NCBI RefSeq assembly: GCF_029667115.1
Contig: NZ_JARUIU010000002.1
Location: 248,001 to 312,000 of the forward strand
DNA: 64,000 bases
Source of the DNA: Jeotgalibacillus sp. ET6
GTDB lineage: Bacteria > Bacillota > Bacilli > Bacillales > Jeotgalibacillaceae
Direction: 5' to 3'
In this document: piece by piece, positions 10,126-19,451 of the stretch
Layout of the letters: every line of letters begins with the position of its first letter
Numbering within the stretch: position 1 is the first letter of the stretch
Position numbers and translations under genes: made by a program
Notes under the pieces: model-generated
The model's database searches: none
What the model saw: the letters and a program-made list of their open reading frames with translations, nothing else
What the model was told of the DNA's origin: nothing

Positions 10126-11145
10126 ATGAAAAAATTAAGCTTTCTATTATTGGTCATGGCGATGTTCGCTGTTTCCGCTTGTTCATCACAGGAAGATACA
10201 AGCAAGGCGTCAGCTGAATCGGAAGAAACCGAGGAACAATCGGTTGAAGTAGACAAAGGATTACTGAATGTAGAACTGACAATCCCAGCTTCCATGTTTG
10301 AAGGCGAAGATATCGATCAGGTAATCGCAGAAGCAAAAGAAGACGGAGTAAAAGAAGCAACCAAAAATGATGATGGTTCTGTCACATATAAAATGTCTAA
10401 ATCTGCACATAAGGAAATGATGCAGGAATTTGCAGTGAGCATGAAAGAATCGCTTGATGAAATGGTCACAAGTGAAGACTTTGTTTCCATTAAAGCGGTG
10501 GATCACAATAAATCCTTTGATAAATTCACATTGACGGTAGATCAGGAAGCCTATGAAAATAGCTTTGACGGATTTGGCATCTTCGCACTCGGAATGTCTG
10601 GCATGTTTTATCAGGTTTATGATGGCAAAGACATGGAGTCTGCGAAAGTGACCATTTCTCTTGTAGATGAAGCAACACAGGAAGAATTTGATACACTTGT
10701 GTATCCGGATGATATGGAAGAAGCGACAAGCGAAACCGAAGAAGTTTCTTCAGAGGTTTCTTCGGAAGTTTATACGGTGGGTGACACCGTAAACATTGAA
10801 GGAATGGAACTAACCATTAACTCTGCTTCGTTTACATCACCAGCTGAATATAGTGAAGCAGCGAACGGGACAGTGTTAACAGTAGATGTTTCATTAAAAA
10901 ACACAAATGATGAGCAAGTGTTCATTGATAATACTGAATTTGCTATTTATGATGCTGAAGGAATTAAAATGGATGACTACTACGGCTACGATGATATGGC
11001 GCTGAGCGATTCTGTGAATAGCGGTAAACAAGTCAATGGCAAGCTTTATTTTGATGTAACTGAACAAGATACCTATGAAATGATCTATACCCCTTCCTTC
11101 TCATGGGAATCTGTTGAGATTACATTTGACATTACGCCTCAATAA
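10126..11145 (+). CDS. secreted lipoprotein with C-terminal DUF4352
   Basis: 339 aa. The signal peptide is KKLSFLLLVMAMFAVSAC with lipobox VSAC, so the mature protein should be lipid-anchored at the outer membrane face after Cys. A Ser/Glu-rich spacer precedes an unrecognised middle domain. From about residue 225 (VGDTVNIEGMELTI through VLTVDVSLKNTN) it matches the immunoglobulin-like DUF4352. The ATG at 10126 follows GGAGG by 12 bases. An upstream in-frame GTG at 10087 is rejected because it would bury the signal peptide. No function is known; the gene is monocistronic with its own terminator. Confidence 0.85.
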   Translation: MKKLSFLLLVMAMFAVSACSSQEDTSKASAESEETEEQSVEVDKGLLNVELTIPASMFEGEDIDQVIAEAKEDGVKEATKNDDGSVTYKMSKSAHKEMMQEFAVSMKESLDEMVTSEDFVSIKAVDHNKSFDKFTLTVDQEAYENSFDGFGIFALGMSGMFYQVYDGKDMESAKVTISLVDEATQEEFDTLVYPDDMEEATSETEEVSSEVSSEVYTVGDTVNIEGMELTINSASFTSPAEYSEAANGTVLTVDVSLKNTNDEQVFIDNTEFAIYDAEGIKMDDYYGYDDMALSDSVNSGKQVNGKLYFDVTEQDTYEMIYTPSFSWESVEITFDITPQ

Positions 11146-11220
11146 GAGTTTAACCTGTTAAACCATCACTGTTTTTTATAGCTCAGTGAAGTTTTGATGA
11201 TGATGGTTGGGTAATTTGAA

Positions 11221-11253
11221 AGAATGCCTTGAAAAGTGGGCATTCTTTTTTTG
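11221..11253 (+). terminator. intrinsic terminator after the lipoprotein gene
   Basis: AGAATGCC pairs with GGCATTCT around a 10-base loop and is followed by seven T residues. It closes the lipoprotein transcript. Confidence 0.85.
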
Positions 11254-11413
11254 TTATCATTTTTTTCATCATCATAATCTTAAAGCATATTCGAAATTCA
11301 TTTGTGAGGAAGATATAATTGATATGATAGATGTTATTCACTTTAATCGGACCGATTTTCTAAGGTGAGTTTAGCTTTTTTAATAGAGGGTTCTGTATGT
11401 TTTAGATCGATAT

Positions 11414-11429
11414 TCAACCATTCGGTTGA
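11414..11429. promoter_or_regulatory. probable ArsR-family operator
   Basis: TCAACC-ATTC-GGTTGA is a perfect 6-bp inverted repeat with 4-base spacer, 34 bases upstream of the ArsR start. Its position fits autorepression of the regulator/SRPBCC operon, as is common for this gene pair. Binding is inferred. Confidence 0.6.
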
Positions 11430-11462
11430 CTATCTTATGAAAGGGTGTATATAATTAGTCAC

Positions 11463-11804
11463 ATGGTTGAACCAAACAACGAAAACTTAGATTTAATTTT
11501 TCATGCGCTTGCAGATGCTACAAGAAGAGAAATGATTCGCCTGGTTTCTGAGAAAGAAAAGACTGTTTCTGAAATGGCGGAACCTTTTGATATGTCTTTA
11601 GCTGCTGCTTCTAAACACATTAAAGTATTGGAAAAAGCAAATTTGATCCAACGCACAGTGGAAGGGAGGACCCATACCTGTCGTATCAATGCCGAAACAC
11701 TTGCTTTAGCTTCTAAATGGCTAAGCGTTTATGAGAAATTTTGGAGCAAGCGTTTTGATGTACTGGAAAGCGAGATATTGAAAGCAAAGAAGAAGGAACA
11801 CTAA
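11463..11804 (+). CDS. ArsR-family transcriptional regulator of an SRPBCC operon
   Basis: 113-aa winged-helix repressor. LIFHALADATRREMIRLV and MSLAAASKHIKVLEKANLI are the helix-turn-helix and recognition helix of the ArsR subgroup that pairs with AHSA1/SRPBCC proteins. No CxC metal site is visible, so it is probably not metal sensing. The start is uncertain: ATG at 11463 is taken; GTG at 11445 would overlap the AAAGGG ribosome-binding site. The SRPBCC gene follows 20 bases later. Confidence 0.85.
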   Translation: MVEPNNENLDLIFHALADATRREMIRLVSEKEKTVSEMAEPFDMSLAAASKHIKVLEKANLIQRTVEGRTHTCRINAETLALASKWLSVYEKFWSKRFDVLESEILKAKKKEH

Positions 11805-11824
11805 ATAATGTAAAGGGGGATTTT

Positions 11825-12322
11825 ATGAATAACATTCAGACAACGACCTTAGAAATGAGAAGAGAATTTAATGTAAAAGCTGAAAGAGTTTTTGACGCAT
11901 GGCTGAATCCAGAAATGATGAAAAAATGGTTTTTTACATTAGAAGGGACAAATAAAGTCGCACAAAATGACCCACAAGTTGGAGGGACATGGGAGATTGT
12001 GGACCATAGAGAAGGACAAGATTACAGAGCAGTGGGGGAGTACCTGGAAATAGATCCACCACATAAGTTGGTATTTACGTTTAAAATGCCTCAGTTCAGC
12101 GAGTTAGCGGATACCATAACTGTTGAATTCGTAGAAACTGATACAGGCTGCGAAATGACTTTCACACAGGTTATCCACGTTCTTCCTGAGGAAAATTGGA
12201 CACTGGCAGATATTCAAAAAGCTCTTGGAGAGCATCACGACGGAACTGAACATGGTTGGAATTTAATGTTTATGGGACTAAAAGAGTTAGTAGAAACAGG
12301 AAAAGTAAGCTATAAAGGTTAA
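11825..12322 (+). CDS. SRPBCC (AHSA1-like) domain protein
   Basis: 165 aa. The N-terminus ERVFDAWLNPEMMKKWFF, the central GGTWEIVDHREGQDYRAVGEYLEIDP (read as two adjacent motifs) and the terminal helix are those of the START-like AHSA1 fold, which binds hydrophobic ligands in an internal cavity. It is cotranscribed with the ArsR gene. The ligand is unknown. Confidence 0.85.
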   Translation: MNNIQTTTLEMRREFNVKAERVFDAWLNPEMMKKWFFTLEGTNKVAQNDPQVGGTWEIVDHREGQDYRAVGEYLEIDPPHKLVFTFKMPQFSELADTITVEFVETDTGCEMTFTQVIHVLPEENWTLADIQKALGEHHDGTEHGWNLMFMGLKELVETGKVSYKG

Positions 12323-12362
12323 AATTTAAGTTTCCAGTAGGAATGCATGATATAGAGTTACA

Positions 12363-12587
12363 TTGACTCAACTTGAAGGCAGACTGACTGATAATGAAAA
12401 CTTACTAGGTACAGACATCTTGCCTATTGCTGTTTTGTTTGCTGGAGATTTTGTATGTTTGGATTTTAGAAAGGATAGAAAAAGCCCTGATGTTATTGTT
12501 TGCAATCATGAGTAGTCGGCAGAGTTAGATCCAATCACGTATTTCGTCACGAATGACTTTAGTAATTTTATAAATTTGGTTGAATAG
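12363..12587 (+). pseudogene. decayed SMI1/KNR4 (SUKH) immunity gene fragment
   Basis: The frame reads DILPIAVLFAGDFVCLDFR, then a nonsense TAG at 12513, then FVTNDFSNFINLVE. This is the C-terminal half of a YobK-type SMI1/KNR4 protein, whose typical sequence has AGDF[IV]CLDFR and a final [SN]F-F helix. No start or N-terminal half is seen. It lies 2.3 kb upstream of the first LXG toxin and on its strand, so it is probably an outlier of the immunity array. Confidence 0.65.
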
Positions 12588-12590
12588 TTT

Positions 12591-12634
12591 AAAAGCCAGT
12601 TCCCTACTTACAAAATTAAGGGAACTGGCTTTTA
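12591..12634. terminator. bidirectional hairpin terminator
   Basis: AGCCAGTTCCC and GGGAACTGGCT pair over 11 bp with A-rich 5' and T-rich 3' flanks. It is a close relative of the hairpin at 18378-18418, as expected if this segment derives from a duplicated ABC-permease 3' end. Confidence 0.8.
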
Positions 12635-12635
12635 T

Positions 12636-12884
12636 TTATCCTAAAGCTTCCTGAACTTCTTCAATGCCCGCGTATTGATCAAATACATTTACTAGGACAA
12701 TGAAGATGGCTTGAACGACCACAAATACGCCGAATCCAATCGTGTAGCCAAGAATAACCTCGCCCCGTTTAATCGGTGTCATTAACAGCCGTTCCAGCGT
12801 TTCCCCGGTCCGCTCTTTGACCATCCCTAAGCTATGAGCCCAATATACGCTATACATGAATTTAACAGTACGTTTAAAACTCAC
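12636..12884 (-). pseudogene. truncated duplicate of an ABC-2 permease gene
   Basis: An 82-codon frame whose middle (VKERTGETLERLLMTPIKRG, then EVILGYTIGFG) matches residues of the intact permease at 18423-19451. After VQAIFIVLVNVF the match jumps, by an internal deletion, to the DNA of that gene's last codons in another reading frame. Both the membrane domain and the N-terminal substrate loop are missing, so it cannot work. It overlaps the lactate permease end by 4 bases. Confidence 0.75.
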
Positions 12885-14521
12885 AATAATATAAACCCAA
12901 TCACCCCCGCCATTGCTACGTAAAGCATCATCGGCACAAGTGTCATTCGAATAATAGTGCCTTCTTTCCCGACAAGGTTCACAACAGAAGCAGCTGCGAC
13001 TACGTTTAAGACACAGATCATGTTACCGGCATTGGCTCCGAGTACTTGCAGCGCGAGAATGACTTTCGGGTCCGCTCCGATTTGATCAGCGATGCTGAAT
13101 TGGAAGAGCGAGAACATCATATTGCTGAAGGTAGCGCTGCCTGAAATAAACGAGCCAAGTGCGCCGATGACAGGGGAGACAAGCGGCCACTGTTCGCCAA
13201 CGGTACCTGATACATAAAGAGCTAATTCCATTGGCATGCTCAATAAATCTGCCTGGTTGACGCCGGAATTGATGAAAATTCGAACCATTGGCACAGCTGC
13301 TCCAAGGGCGATGATGCTTCCGGCCATCGTTTTAGATGAAATCATAACGGTTTCTTTTACGCTGCTGCTACTCATTTTATGAAGAAAAATAGTGATGACG
13401 ATCACAACGAAGAAAATGGTGCCAGGCAAGTAAAACGGTTCGAAAAAGGTACTGATCCCCGTCCCTAAAATTGAGCCCCATCCCATTTGAACCGACCGCA
13501 GCCAGTCTTTTAAAGGAAGAACATCGATTCTCGTCAGGACGAGGAATAGTGCGACCAGTAAGTATGGAATCCATGCAAGCCAGAGAGGCATGGCGTTATC
13601 TGACATCGCTTCATTTGTAAGTGGCTTAGATGGATCCGCTCCGAAATCCCACGGTTTGTCAGGCAAAAGAAAGCCTTTTTTAGCTGCCGGTACGACAATC
13701 ATCAGCCCCACAAGTCCGCCTATAATCGAAGGGAACTCAGGTCCTAAAAGGGTCGCAACTGTAAAAGCGGGGAGTGTAAAACTTAATCCCGCAAAAACGG
13801 CAAACGGAGCGAGTTCTAAGCCTTCTTTCCACGAGCGGTTCTCACCAAAAAAGCGCGTCAGCATACACACTAATAACAAAGGAATAAAGGTCCCGATAAA
13901 TAAGTCTACGAAGACGGCTGTACTGGCGATTTCCTGCAGGTACTGTGTAATCGACATGGCCCCGAGTTCACTCTCTACACCTGAAGCAAGCGCACTTCCT
14001 TCATTTAACCCCTGCTGAACGCCCACTATAACAGGCGTCCCAACCGCTCCAAATGAAACCGCCGAACTATCCGCAATCAGCGCCAGCGAAACAGCCGCAA
14101 GTGGAGGAAAGCCAAGCGCCACTAAAAGTGGAGCCGCAATCGCAGCCGGTGTTCCAAAGCCCGCAGCTCCTTCAATAAACGAGCCAAACAGCCAGGCAAT
14201 AATAATCAACTGCACTCTCCGATCCGCTGAGATCACCGTAAATCCCTCACGAATCGCATCAAGCGCTCCGCTTTTAGAAAGGGTGTTCAGCAAAAGGACC
14301 GCCCCAAACACGATCCAGAGAATCGATACCGCAATAATCAGCCCTTCAATAGAAGCCGCAAAAATCTGAAGAGCCGGCATCTCCCACACAAAATACGCAA
14401 GCACACCCGTCACGAGTAAACTGACCGGCATCGCTTTCGTCGCAGGTAACCGCAAGATCACAAGAAAAATGAAAACAGACAAAACCGGCGTCAAAGCAGT
14501 AAAAAATTGCATCACGTTCAT
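12881..14521 (-). CDS. lctP: L-lactate permease (LctP/LldP family)
   Basis: 546-aa proton-coupled lactate/glycolate transporter of the cytoplasmic membrane with about twelve to fourteen hydrophobic segments. Family signatures include [28 protein letters not shown] and [13 protein letters not shown]. The ATG at 14521 ([12 protein letters not shown]) follows AAGGATG with about 9 bases of spacing; the upstream in-frame TTG at 14557 has no such site. No lactate dehydrogenase or lutABC genes are nearby. Its 3' neighbour is only a permease scrap. Confidence 0.93.
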   Translation of the reverse strand: MNVMQFFTALTPVLSVFIFLVILRLPATKAMPVSLLVTGVLAYFVWEMPALQIFAASIEGLIIAVSILWIVFGAVLLLNTLSKSGALDAIREGFTVISADRRVQLIIIAWLFGSFIEGAAGFGTPAAIAAPLLVALGFPPLAAVSLALIADSSAVSFGAVGTPVIVGVQQGLNEGSALASGVESELGAMSITQYLQEIASTAVFVDLFIGTFIPLLLVCMLTRFFGENRSWKEGLELAPFAVFAGLSFTLPAFTVATLLGPEFPSIIGGLVGLMIVVPAAKKGFLLPDKPWDFGADPSKPLTNEAMSDNAMPLWLAWIPYLLVALFLVLTRIDVLPLKDWLRSVQMGWGSILGTGISTFFEPFYLPGTIFFVVIVITIFLHKMSSSSVKETVMISSKTMAGSIIALGAAVPMVRIFINSGVNQADLLSMPMELALYVSGTVGEQWPLVSPVIGALGSFISGSATFSNMMFSLFQFSIADQIGADPKVILALQVLGANAGNMICVLNVVAAASVVNLVGKEGTIIRMTLVPMMLYVAMAGVIGFILL

Positions 14522-14859
14522 GGTCGCATCATCCTTACGAGTCGTAGTCAACAACATGATTTAGAAAGATGTAAATGGAATATTTTGTTCATTTTCTTTT
14601 AGTATAGCAGGTGTGGAGACGAATGGGAGAGTTAATTGTGAATGTTTTCACATAATGATGGGGGAGGGACGAATGGTAAGGAATGAACGTATCAGATATA
14701 GTTAAAAAGCCGCATTCCTGTTTACAGTACATGGCAGGCGATTAACAAAATAAGGTTAATTACTTTACTCGTATAGTTACATGGGAACAACATTATTAAT
14801 CTAGTAAAATTAATACTTTAGGTCTATCTGCTTATTTTACATTATTTTCATGTTAAAGG

Positions 14860-14889
14860 TTGTCGTTTCTAAGCTTCCAACTTTACACT
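14860..14889 (+). promoter_or_regulatory. predicted sigma-A promoter of the first LXG gene
   Basis: TTGTCG and TACACT are separated by 18 bases, 38 bases upstream of the LXG start. The block from about 14820 to the start is closely repeated upstream of the second LXG gene at 23239-23268, and the shared TTTACACTAGAGGAAAATAC follows in both. Otherwise 14522-14859 holds no gene. Confidence 0.55.
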
Positions 14890-14927
14890 AGAGGAAAATA
14901 CTAGAAATATTCAAAGGAAGTGAAGCG

Positions 14928-16703
14928 ATGTCTCAGACCGTGCGCTATGATGCGGCCGCTCTTAAAGAGACGATGGAGGAGCGGGTGGATCAGTACAAAG
15001 AGTTTAGAGGCAATTTATTTGTCTTGAAGAGAAAGATGGTAGCTGTGACCGACTTAGGTGAAGCGTTTGAAGGTTTGGCAGCGGGACGGATCAAGGATTT
15101 CTTTCGTGCACAGAGTGATGTTGCGGAGGTCTGGATTCAATTCGTTGATCAGCAGATAGCGTTTATGAATGATGTAGGTGCCATGGCAGAAGACAGGGAG
15201 CTCGGCGGCAGTACAGTCATTGATGTGCCGGTGCTGGATGAAGAACTGCAGACCGCTCATACCCGTTTGATGGAGATGGTTCGTAACCAGCAGCAGGATG
15301 TGGCAGACGTTTTGTCCCGCATTCAGGATTTGATTTCCATCCAAGCCTATTCCTCAGAATCAATCGAACAGTCAATTGAAGACTCAAAGCAGAAACGTTG
15401 GGATACTGTCGAAACGGTGGAAGAGTTCGACGCGGAACTGGTGCGGGAGTATGATCAGTCGGAAGAAACCCAGATGCTTGTGACCGGGTTGTTTGAAGCG
15501 ATGATGGACGCCACAAGTCAAAACGGTGAAATTACCCCGATGTCATTTAACTCATCCGCATTCGAAGCAAGTGCCCCGTTCCAAGTGAAAGATGAAGTCC
15601 AGGAGCGCAGCATGCAGTACATCCAAACGAAACAGGAACAGGCGGAAGCCCGCGATGTAAAAGGCTGGAGTGATTATAACCCGATCGAAGCCTACAATAA
15701 AGTGGGACAAAGCGTTCAAAACGTCACGCAGTCCATCATTGACGGACATGGTCAACTGGCGGAAAAACGCAATGATTCGTGGTATGATTTTGCTAACTAC
15801 TGGCTTTTTGGCGCATTTGATACGGTCAAAGGCTTCAATGAACACGTCAATGAGTTGACGGATAAGCAATATGACTCTACATACGATTACTGGAACGCAC
15901 GATTCCTGGGCCTGCCGGAGCTCGTGAAAAACGTTTTTAACCCGCAGGAAGTCTATTCAGAACAACACGTCACAGATACCCTGGGCCTGATTACTTTATT
16001 TGCCGGCACAAAAATCCGGCCAAGCCTGCCAGACGCAGATTTAAAAGATGCACCCGTTTCCTTACCCCAAGCACCGTTGACACTCGTCTCGCCGCGGTCT
16101 GAGATGCCCTATCTTACCATGATGGATCAGTGGAACCTGTTGACCATGAGTCACCGGTTCGAGGTGCAGCCGGCTGGGGCGTATGGAATAGATGCGCCAG
16201 GTCCGAAAACGACGGAGAGAGGGTTGGCTTATTCGGCTTTTCGGGGTGACAATAGTAAGATCGAGGGTGTGGGGACACTTGATAAAAGCTTAGCAAAAGT
16301 TTATCTAAGGGATATTGAGGCTAAGACAGGAAGAAAGGTTAATAATAAGCAAATTTATTTTATTAAAGAAAATTTGAGACATAATATTTATGAAAAACTG
16401 ACACCAATAGAGACTGCTAAGCATAGAAGTAAATTTACATCTAGCTTGAAAGATAAATTAATTGCAGAATGGGAAGAAAAAACAAATCAAATATGGCCTA
16501 GATATACAGAAGAAGTGCTTGATAAGAATGGGGAAGTTGCTCGTAGTATTGGTCAACCTTACGATGCGCATCATATCATAGAAAATAACTTTGGTGGTCC
16601 TCATGAGTGGTGGAATATTCACCCAGCTAAATATCCTAATGAACACCAAGCAGGGATTCATGGAAAAGGAGCACCGTCAGGATTACTATTTCCAAGGAGG
16701 TAG
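14928..16703 (+). CDS. LXG-domain polymorphic toxin with C-terminal HNH-type nuclease
   Basis: 591-aa modular antibacterial toxin presumed to leave the cell by the Esx/type VII route. Residues 1-about 210 are the helical LXG domain (TVRYDAAALKETMEERVDQY) and the middle is an Ala/Asp-rich linker. The last about 140 residues carry YDAHHIIENNFGG, WWNIHPAKYPNEHQ and AGIHGKG, a His-rich HNH/endonuclease-VII-like site predicted to cut DNA. Base composition drops to AT-rich near 16260, marking the exchangeable tip. The start has AAGGAAGTGA spaced 8. No small partner gene precedes it. The immunity gene's ribosome-binding site overlaps its stop. Confidence 0.87.
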   Translation: MSQTVRYDAAALKETMEERVDQYKEFRGNLFVLKRKMVAVTDLGEAFEGLAAGRIKDFFRAQSDVAEVWIQFVDQQIAFMNDVGAMAEDRELGGSTVIDVPVLDEELQTAHTRLMEMVRNQQQDVADVLSRIQDLISIQAYSSESIEQSIEDSKQKRWDTVETVEEFDAELVREYDQSEETQMLVTGLFEAMMDATSQNGEITPMSFNSSAFEASAPFQVKDEVQERSMQYIQTKQEQAEARDVKGWSDYNPIEAYNKVGQSVQNVTQSIIDGHGQLAEKRNDSWYDFANYWLFGAFDTVKGFNEHVNELTDKQYDSTYDYWNARFLGLPELVKNVFNPQEVYSEQHVTDTLGLITLFAGTKIRPSLPDADLKDAPVSLPQAPLTLVSPRSEMPYLTMMDQWNLLTMSHRFEVQPAGAYGIDAPGPKTTERGLAYSAFRGDNSKIEGVGTLDKSLAKVYLRDIEAKTGRKVNNKQIYFIKENLRHNIYEKLTPIETAKHRSKFTSSLKDKLIAEWEEKTNQIWPRYTEEVLDKNGEVARSIGQPYDAHHIIENNFGGPHEWWNIHPAKYPNEHQAGIHGKGAPSGLLFPRR

Positions 16704-16710
16704 ACAACAT

Positions 16711-17148
16711 ATGGTTGGTTTTAAATTTATGAATAAACCAGAAAATAAATTTTATAAGGTGACTGAAGAAGATATCATAAAAGCTGAACAAAGAATGAAC
16801 ATTAGCTTTCCAAATGATTTAAAAGAGTTATATTTGGAAATCGGTTACGGTTTTATTAAAGGTCAAAGCGCTAACGCTATAAACAGGATACTCGGACCAG
16901 CTACAGTAGCAGATATTAGGTTAAGAGAAGGCAATTTCGAAGCTGACCCAGATTTAGATGAAATTTATGATGATAGCAATAAACTAATTTTCTTTGAGGT
17001 GAATGAAGGAGTTTATATTTCAATAGATTTAACAATAATAAATAGGCCAGTATTTTATTTTGATGTTCAAATAGCTGGATCATTAAAAGATTTTTTTGAA
17101 AAGTTTTTCATTAACAACGAGTATTATATAGATTTAATTGAAGACTGA
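16711..17148 (+). CDS. SMI1/KNR4 (SUKH) immunity protein to the HNH toxin
   Basis: 145 aa. IKAEQRMNISFPNDLKELYL and IGYGFIKGQSANAINRIL are the N-terminal SUKH helix and strand pattern. The ATG at 16711 is 10 bases after AAGGAGG, which itself overlaps the toxin's last codons, so translation is coupled; upstream in-frame codons are inside the toxin gene. Position makes it the cognate immunity. Close paralogs at 29569 (also behind an HNH toxin tail) and 42394 support the pairing. Confidence 0.85.
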   Translation: MVGFKFMNKPENKFYKVTEEDIIKAEQRMNISFPNDLKELYLEIGYGFIKGQSANAINRILGPATVADIRLREGNFEADPDLDEIYDDSNKLIFFEVNEGVYISIDLTIINRPVFYFDVQIAGSLKDFFEKFFINNEYYIDLIED

Positions 17149-17178
17149 GCTTAATTTTGGATGAAATTTTAATGAAGT

Positions 17179-17217
17179 AGACCGTATGGATGAAGATTGG
17201 TATTTTGTTACTTCTTA
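17179..17217 (+). pseudogene. 3' fragment of the membrane-protein gene found at 61564
   Basis: Codons for MDEDWYFVTS followed by stop match the last residues of the 61564-62160 protein (KMDEDWYFITSY). Only this tail is present. The rest of 17149-17368 shows no gene. Confidence 0.45.
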
Positions 17218-17368
17218 GCGGGAATTAAGCCATCTCCAATTGACTTTTCTTTAATCAATTTTCGCTAGCGGGCAGTTAGATACTCTCCACCGTAAATTAC
17301 TTATTCCATGATCAAGTTTTGTTTTTTGTATACCCTAAAAAGCCAGAATAATAGGGGGTTGTCAAATT

Positions 17369-17824
17369 GTGTGGAAAGATTTAATAGTAAGTATCAAATA
17401 TGAATTAAGAGCATATGGTCTATTCCTAAGAAAACCTGCAACGATTAAAGAAGTGAAAGCATTTCAAGAACAAGTAGTAATCCAATTGAATGGTTTTGAT
17501 CTACCATCCGATTACATTAAGTTTTTAATGACAGTGAATGGTTTAGAGTTTAATGGATTAGTGATCTATGGGATCGACAAAAAAATGTTGCAAACGGAAG
17601 TAGATGATGAGATCTCTGGATTTATTGAAACAAATAAAATCTGGCATGAGAATGAATGGCAAAATAGATATATTTTCTTTGGTGATTCGGATATAGCCTT
17701 ATACTGTTATGACTTAAATCAAAAAATCTTTTTGGAACTTGACAAACCTTCCTCTATTATAATGAACGTATTTCCCAGTTTTAATTTAATGTTAGAAGAT
17801 GCTTTGAAAGGAAGCCTGGAATAG
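17369..17824 (+). CDS. SMI1/KNR4 (SUKH, YrhA-like) immunity-type protein
   Basis: 151 aa. FDLPSDYIKFLMTVNGLEFNG gives the SUKH LP-x-[DS]Y-x-x-FL-x-x-NG core, and YIFFGDSDIALYCYDL is the usual central strand pair. It is the second immunity gene after the HNH toxin, with its own AGGGGG site and GTG start, so it probably protects against a different toxin now lost or elsewhere. No terminator separates it from the next gene. Confidence 0.75.
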   Translation: MWKDLIVSIKYELRAYGLFLRKPATIKEVKAFQEQVVIQLNGFDLPSDYIKFLMTVNGLEFNGLVIYGIDKKMLQTEVDDEISGFIETNKIWHENEWQNRYIFFGDSDIALYCYDLNQKIFLELDKPSSIIMNVFPSFNLMLEDALKGSLE

Positions 17825-17881
17825 GAAATGTAAACAATAGTAGTGTGCTGTTTTTTTTTATCTAGTCAGGAGGTAATCAGA

Positions 17882-18316
17882 ATTAACAGACAAGACGTAA
17901 AAATATTAATCACAAGTCAAGAAAGTGAGTTTTTCTTTACAGGAGGGGTTCCAGAGGAGCTTATTCACGAAATAGAGAAGGAACTAAATGTCCAACTGCC
18001 AGAAAGTTATAGATGGTTTCTGGGTAGTTATGGCTATGGGGGGATAAATGGAGTTTTAATACAAGGCGTAGGTTTAGACACGTCTTTACAAGTTGTGAAT
18101 ACGACAAAAAGCTTAAGAAAATATGGATTGCCGCAAGATTTAGTTGTCATTGAAAATGTAGACGAATATGTAATTTGTTTAAATACTACACAAATGCAAA
18201 ATAATGACTGTCCAGTAATTGATTGGGATCAAGCAAGTGGTCTAGGAAAAAAACAGTATGAAAATTTATATCATTACCTGTACGATAGATTTAATGACGC
18301 CATTGAAAATTTATAA
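17882..18316 (+). CDS. SMI1/KNR4 (SUKH) immunity-type protein with apparent ATT start
   Basis: 144 aa. LNVQLPESYRWFLGSYGYGG is the SUKH core. The ribosome-binding site AGGAGG (17868-17873) is 8 bases from an in-frame ATT at 17882, and there is no ATG, GTG or TTG at that position. Alignment with the paralog at 46248 (MNKEAIIELINN...) begins exactly there (INRQDVKILITS). The only conventional in-frame start, GTG at 17843, lies upstream of the site and adds 13 unrelated residues. A rare ATT start, as in infC, is the best reading. Confidence 0.75.
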   Translation: MNRQDVKILITSQESEFFFTGGVPEELIHEIEKELNVQLPESYRWFLGSYGYGGINGVLIQGVGLDTSLQVVNTTKSLRKYGLPQDLVVIENVDEYVICLNTTQMQNNDCPVIDWDQASGLGKKQYENLYHYLYDRFNDAIENL

Positions 18317-18377
18317 AAAAATGCTGGTGTCTGATACACCTAGAAGGGGAAAACTTTTTTGAATTTCATATGCAAAA

Positions 18378-18418
18378 AGCCAGTCCTCTTATTGAGACAA
18401 AAGAGGACTGGCTTTATT
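18378..18418. terminator. bidirectional hairpin terminator
   Basis: AGCCAGTCCTCTT pairs with AAGAGGACTGGCT over 13 bp, followed by TTTATTTATT. It ends both the immunity transcript and the convergent ABC operon. Confidence 0.87.
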
Positions 18419-18422
18419 TATT

Positions 18423-19451
18423 CTAAAGCTTCCTAAACTTCTTCAACGCCCGCGTATTGATCACATACAGGACCAGGGCAAAAGTAAGGAGCCCAAGAAG
18501 ATACGGCCAGATCTGCAAGAAACCATCCCCATACACCATCACCCCTTTAATCGCAGCGGCCCCGTAGTAAATAGGCATGATATAGCTTAGATTTCCCAGC
18601 CCAAAAGGTATCAGGTCGAGCGGAATCAGTCCGGAAAAAAAGACTTGCGGGATGATTGTAAATGGAATCATTTGAACCACCTGCAGCTCTGAGCTGGCAA
18701 AAACGGAAATAGTGGCGCCGAATAACACGGCTGTGACGGCTAACAGGACCATGGCCAGCAGAATCCATCCGATATTTCCGGCAGAACTTAGTTGAAGAAC
18801 AAAGACAGTATACAGAACAATGAGGATGGCTTGAACGATCGCAAATATTCCGTATCCAATTGTGTAGCCAAGAATGACTTCGCCCCGTTTAATCGGTGTC
18901 ATTAAAAGCCGTTCCAGTGTTCCACCGGTCCTCTCTCTGACCAGTGCCATTCCTGAAATGATAAAGACTAAAAAGAACGAAAAGAGAGCCAGGAAAACAT
19001 AACCGAGAGAATCAAAGGTGGATTGCTCCTGGTCACCGTAGACATAAGCCATTTCCACTTTTGCTGAAGGGTTTAAAGACGTCATGGCTTCTTGGATTTC
19101 ACTTGCTGCACTCGCTCCTTTAGTGGAAGGTTCATACAGGGTGATTTCCATGCCTTCATTTTGTGAGAAAGAGAAGATCGCGTCTACATTTTCATGATCC
19201 TTTAAGTAGCTTTTTGTTTCCTCCACCTCTTCGTTTGAGAGGTTTTTAATCTTAAAATCCTGCTCTTCCAAAGCGGTTACGAGAGGTTCGGGCAGGGCTG
19301 ATTTTTCCATTCCAACAGTTGGCACATAATCAGAATCCCCGAGTAAAAGATAAACGAGTGTCAGAATTAAGAGGGGAGCGACTAAGATCATCATCAGGCT
19401 CCGTTTGTCATTGATCGTTTGACGGATAACACGCCGCGCTAGATGCATCAT
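18423..19451 (-). CDS. ABC-2 type exporter permease
   Basis: 342-aa membrane component. One N-terminal segment (LMMILVAPLLILTLVYLLLG), a soluble loop of about 130 residues, then five C-terminal segments, as in the ABC2_membrane_3 drug-exporter class. RERTGGTLERLLMTPIKRGE is the conserved cytoplasmic coupling helix. It overlaps the ATPase gene by 4 bases. The cargo is unknown; the TetR regulator nearby suggests a toxic or drug-like substrate. Confidence 0.88.
   Translation of the reverse strand: MMHLARRVIRQTINDKRSLMMILVAPLLILTLVYLLLGDSDYVPTVGMEKSALPEPLVTALEEQDFKIKNLSNEEVEETKSYLKDHENVDAIFSFSQNEGMEITLYEPSTKGASAASEIQEAMTSLNPSAKVEMAYVYGDQEQSTFDSLGYVFLALFSFFLVFIISGMALVRERTGGTLERLLMTPIKRGEVILGYTIGYGIFAIVQAILIVLYTVFVLQLSSAGNIGWILLAMVLLAVTAVLFGATISVFASSELQVVQMIPFTIIPQVFFSGLIPLDLIPFGLGNLSYIMPIYYGAAAIKGVMVYGDGFLQIWPYLLGLLTFALVLYVINTRALKKFRKL

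Noticed and set aside
13590-14018. 142-codon open frame on the + strand inside the lactate permease gene
   Set aside because: Antisense shadow of a strongly supported membrane-protein gene; no ribosome-binding site or family pattern.
15054-15869. Several - strand open frames of about 100 codons under the first LXG toxin
   Set aside because: Mirror frames of a GC-richer coding region; compositions rich in Cys, His and Pro without any recognisable domain.
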